64,000 nt of DNA from Adineta ricciae (Eukaryota > Rotifera > Eurotatoria > Adinetida > Adinetidae), in assembly GCA_905250025.1 (NCBI GenBank), contig CAJNOJ010000003.1:847032-911031 (forward strand), given 5' to 3'. The translations under genes were made by a program, and so were the position numbers. This document shows positions 62,652-64,000 of this stretch, piece after piece; the stretch's first letter is position 1; each line of letters opens with the position of its first letter. The notes beneath the pieces are model-generated. The model had not been told where the DNA came from and searched no databases. It saw only the letters and a list, made by a program, of their open reading frames with translations.

Positions 62652-64000
62652 ATGTCTGTGCTTCTCGTCACTGATGATGTTGACGATGACATTCGAACTC
62701 GTTCATTACCTAATCAACAAGAGTATTTCTATAAACAATTAAAAGAACTTGAATACGATTTATCATTCTCATCGAAAACATCATTTTCTTTTCTCGAATC
62801 TTCTTCATCGGCTATCGTTAAATCTAATAAATATTATCGGCAACATCGCCGGCGGCATCGCGTTCGGCCGCAGCAATGTATGGTGCAGCATTTGCTCACC
62901 TACATGGTAACATTGCTTCTTCTAACCAATCATCTTCATTGGTCAGTCATATTTCTTTCGATATCATCAATAAAAATCATGTCAACACATGCGTCAACGA
63001 CCCTCATGCCATCGTCAGCAAGTCAAACTACGCTAAAACGTCCAGTATCAGTACCGTCCACAAGCAAAATTTTATCCAGACCGGACGAACCACAATGTTT
63101 ACCCATAGACGATTCCCTGATCAGTCGACTATGTTCGCGAACTTGTCGTACACGAAGACTACCGACCGAAATCTTCGACAATATGGATCGACCATTTTTC
63201 CAGTCAAACTATTTACCCTTTTGTTCAAACCTAATCGATCAAAAAATAGTCAGCGAAGATTTTTTCAATACGACCACCGAATCCGAATGTCGAGAGAAGC
63301 TAACTCAACTACTAAAATCCGACGAAGAAGCTCGAACGGCGACGGAATCATTTGCTGTTTACATGCAGGCAATCGACTCAGCATCGGACGAAAATCGCTA
63401 CTCGATTATCCCTGCCGATTGTCAAGTAAGTTCTAGTTGATTTGAATCTCCGGTTGATTTCGAATTGTATTCTAGAAAGCATATCGAATATGGGCTTGTT
63501 CAGTCAGAATTCCATACTTCCATCGGAATCGTCGTATACCGCCTTGCCAAACGATCTGTGATGAAGTCGAACGTGTTTGTCCTACATTTCGACCCAGTGA
63601 CCGTGAGCCATTATTCGCTGGACAACCATTATTTTTTTGCGATGGTAATTATTTCTGAGAAGAAAAAATGATTAAAACACTCTGTTTTCCTTTACCTAGG
63701 TGGTATTGTAAGAAATAGTGATTATGGTTATAGACCACATTGTTTTGATTCATGCCACGTACAAAATGGTTCACTTCAACGTCCTTCTGTTCCGACATTA
63801 TCATCAATATCAAGGAATTCTTCCATACCGAGTTCTCCAGTATCTCAACTACTCGAACATCACGTGACTACACCACCTTGCTTCGAAATTCAACCGTTAC
63901 CGCCTTCCTCTGCCGATTCATCGACATCATCATTGATATTTATTACTGAATCGATGTCTCCGAATCGAAGTAATACATCTCTCTCTGCTTCAGCTAGAAC
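62652..64000 (+). CDS. FAM155/NALF-like NALCN channel auxiliary subunit, 3' end beyond the window
   Basis: Three exons are seen: 62652-63425, 63476-63644 and 63700 to the right edge. A cytosolic N-terminus with a basic stretch (YRQHRRRHRVRP) precedes one hydrophobic segment (MVTLLLLTNHLHWSVIFLSI). A Cys-rich extracellular region follows: LCSRTCRTRRLP, YLPFCSNLI, then YRIWACSVRIPYFHRNRRIP, CQTICDEVERVCPTFRP and FAGQPLFFCDG. The spacing YxxWxCS...PC...C.EVE..CP...G.P.F.C is that of the FAM155 (NALF)/Mid1 cysteine-rich domain, which serves the NALCN sodium-leak channel in animals. Ser-rich sequence follows to the edge. A 14-codon upstream ORF (62630-62674) overlaps the start out of frame. Family assignment is from the Cys pattern, recalled rather than searched. 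Confidence 0.7.

Noticed and set aside
62876-63436. 186-residue open frame overlapping the NALF-like gene in another frame
   Set aside because: It is a shadow; only the frame starting at 62652 gives the Cys-rich domain and continues through both splice junctions.

Overview
The window is animal nuclear DNA. It is AT-rich, with compact genes split by many GT-AG introns of about 45-70 nt (a few near 350 nt), genes on both strands, and clear animal gene families: RALGAPA, HSPA13, MITF/TFE, HSPA4, SPT6, STMP1, frataxin and FAM155/NALF. The short introns, and above all two colinear blocks differing by only a few percent, fit a bdelloid rotifer (Adineta/Rotaria type) best. That placement is inference. 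There are no prokaryotic operons, CRISPR arrays, phage, rRNA or recognisable tRNA genes.

Layout. Positions 1-8771 and about 43328-52096 are two near-identical copies, in the same orientation, of one block: the minus-strand RALGAPA gene (Ral GTPase-activating protein alpha) diverging from the plus-strand HSPA13 gene. Copy 1 is cut by the left window edge and its homology to copy 2 stops exactly at the only N in the window (8772). Copy 2 is complete and runs into unique flanks on both sides. Between the copies lie, in order: a MITF/TFEB-like bHLH-zipper gene whose 5' end is missing just where the N lies, a tiny RIIa-domain protein, a C2-PDZ protein resembling the N-terminal half of RGS3 but with no RGS domain, a complete HSPA4/Hsp110 gene, a class A flavin monooxygenase fused to two receiver-like domains, an orphan 508-residue protein, a leucine-rich-repeat-like membrane protein, a gene-poor stretch of about 6 kb, an F-box protein, a small two-helix membrane protein and SPT6.

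Right of copy 2 are a 1044-residue disordered, probably nuclear protein with a repeated AVKST-type motif, a closely spaced STMP1-frataxin pair (both mitochondrial), a gene-poor stretch of about 5 kb, and the start of a FAM155/NALF-like NALCN-channel auxiliary subunit that runs off the right edge.

Common themes are protein folding (HSPA13 in the ER, HSPA4 in the cytosol), small-GTPase and G-protein signalling (RALGAPA, the C2-PDZ protein, the RIIa protein), transcription (MITF/TFE, SPT6) and mitochondria (STMP1, frataxin). They are not an obvious single system. The structural point that matters most is the duplicated block with an N at its breakpoint: either two haplotypes joined on one scaffold, or a genuine segmental duplication of allele-like copies. 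Exon boundaries given here were read from splice sites and reading frame by eye, not from transcripts.
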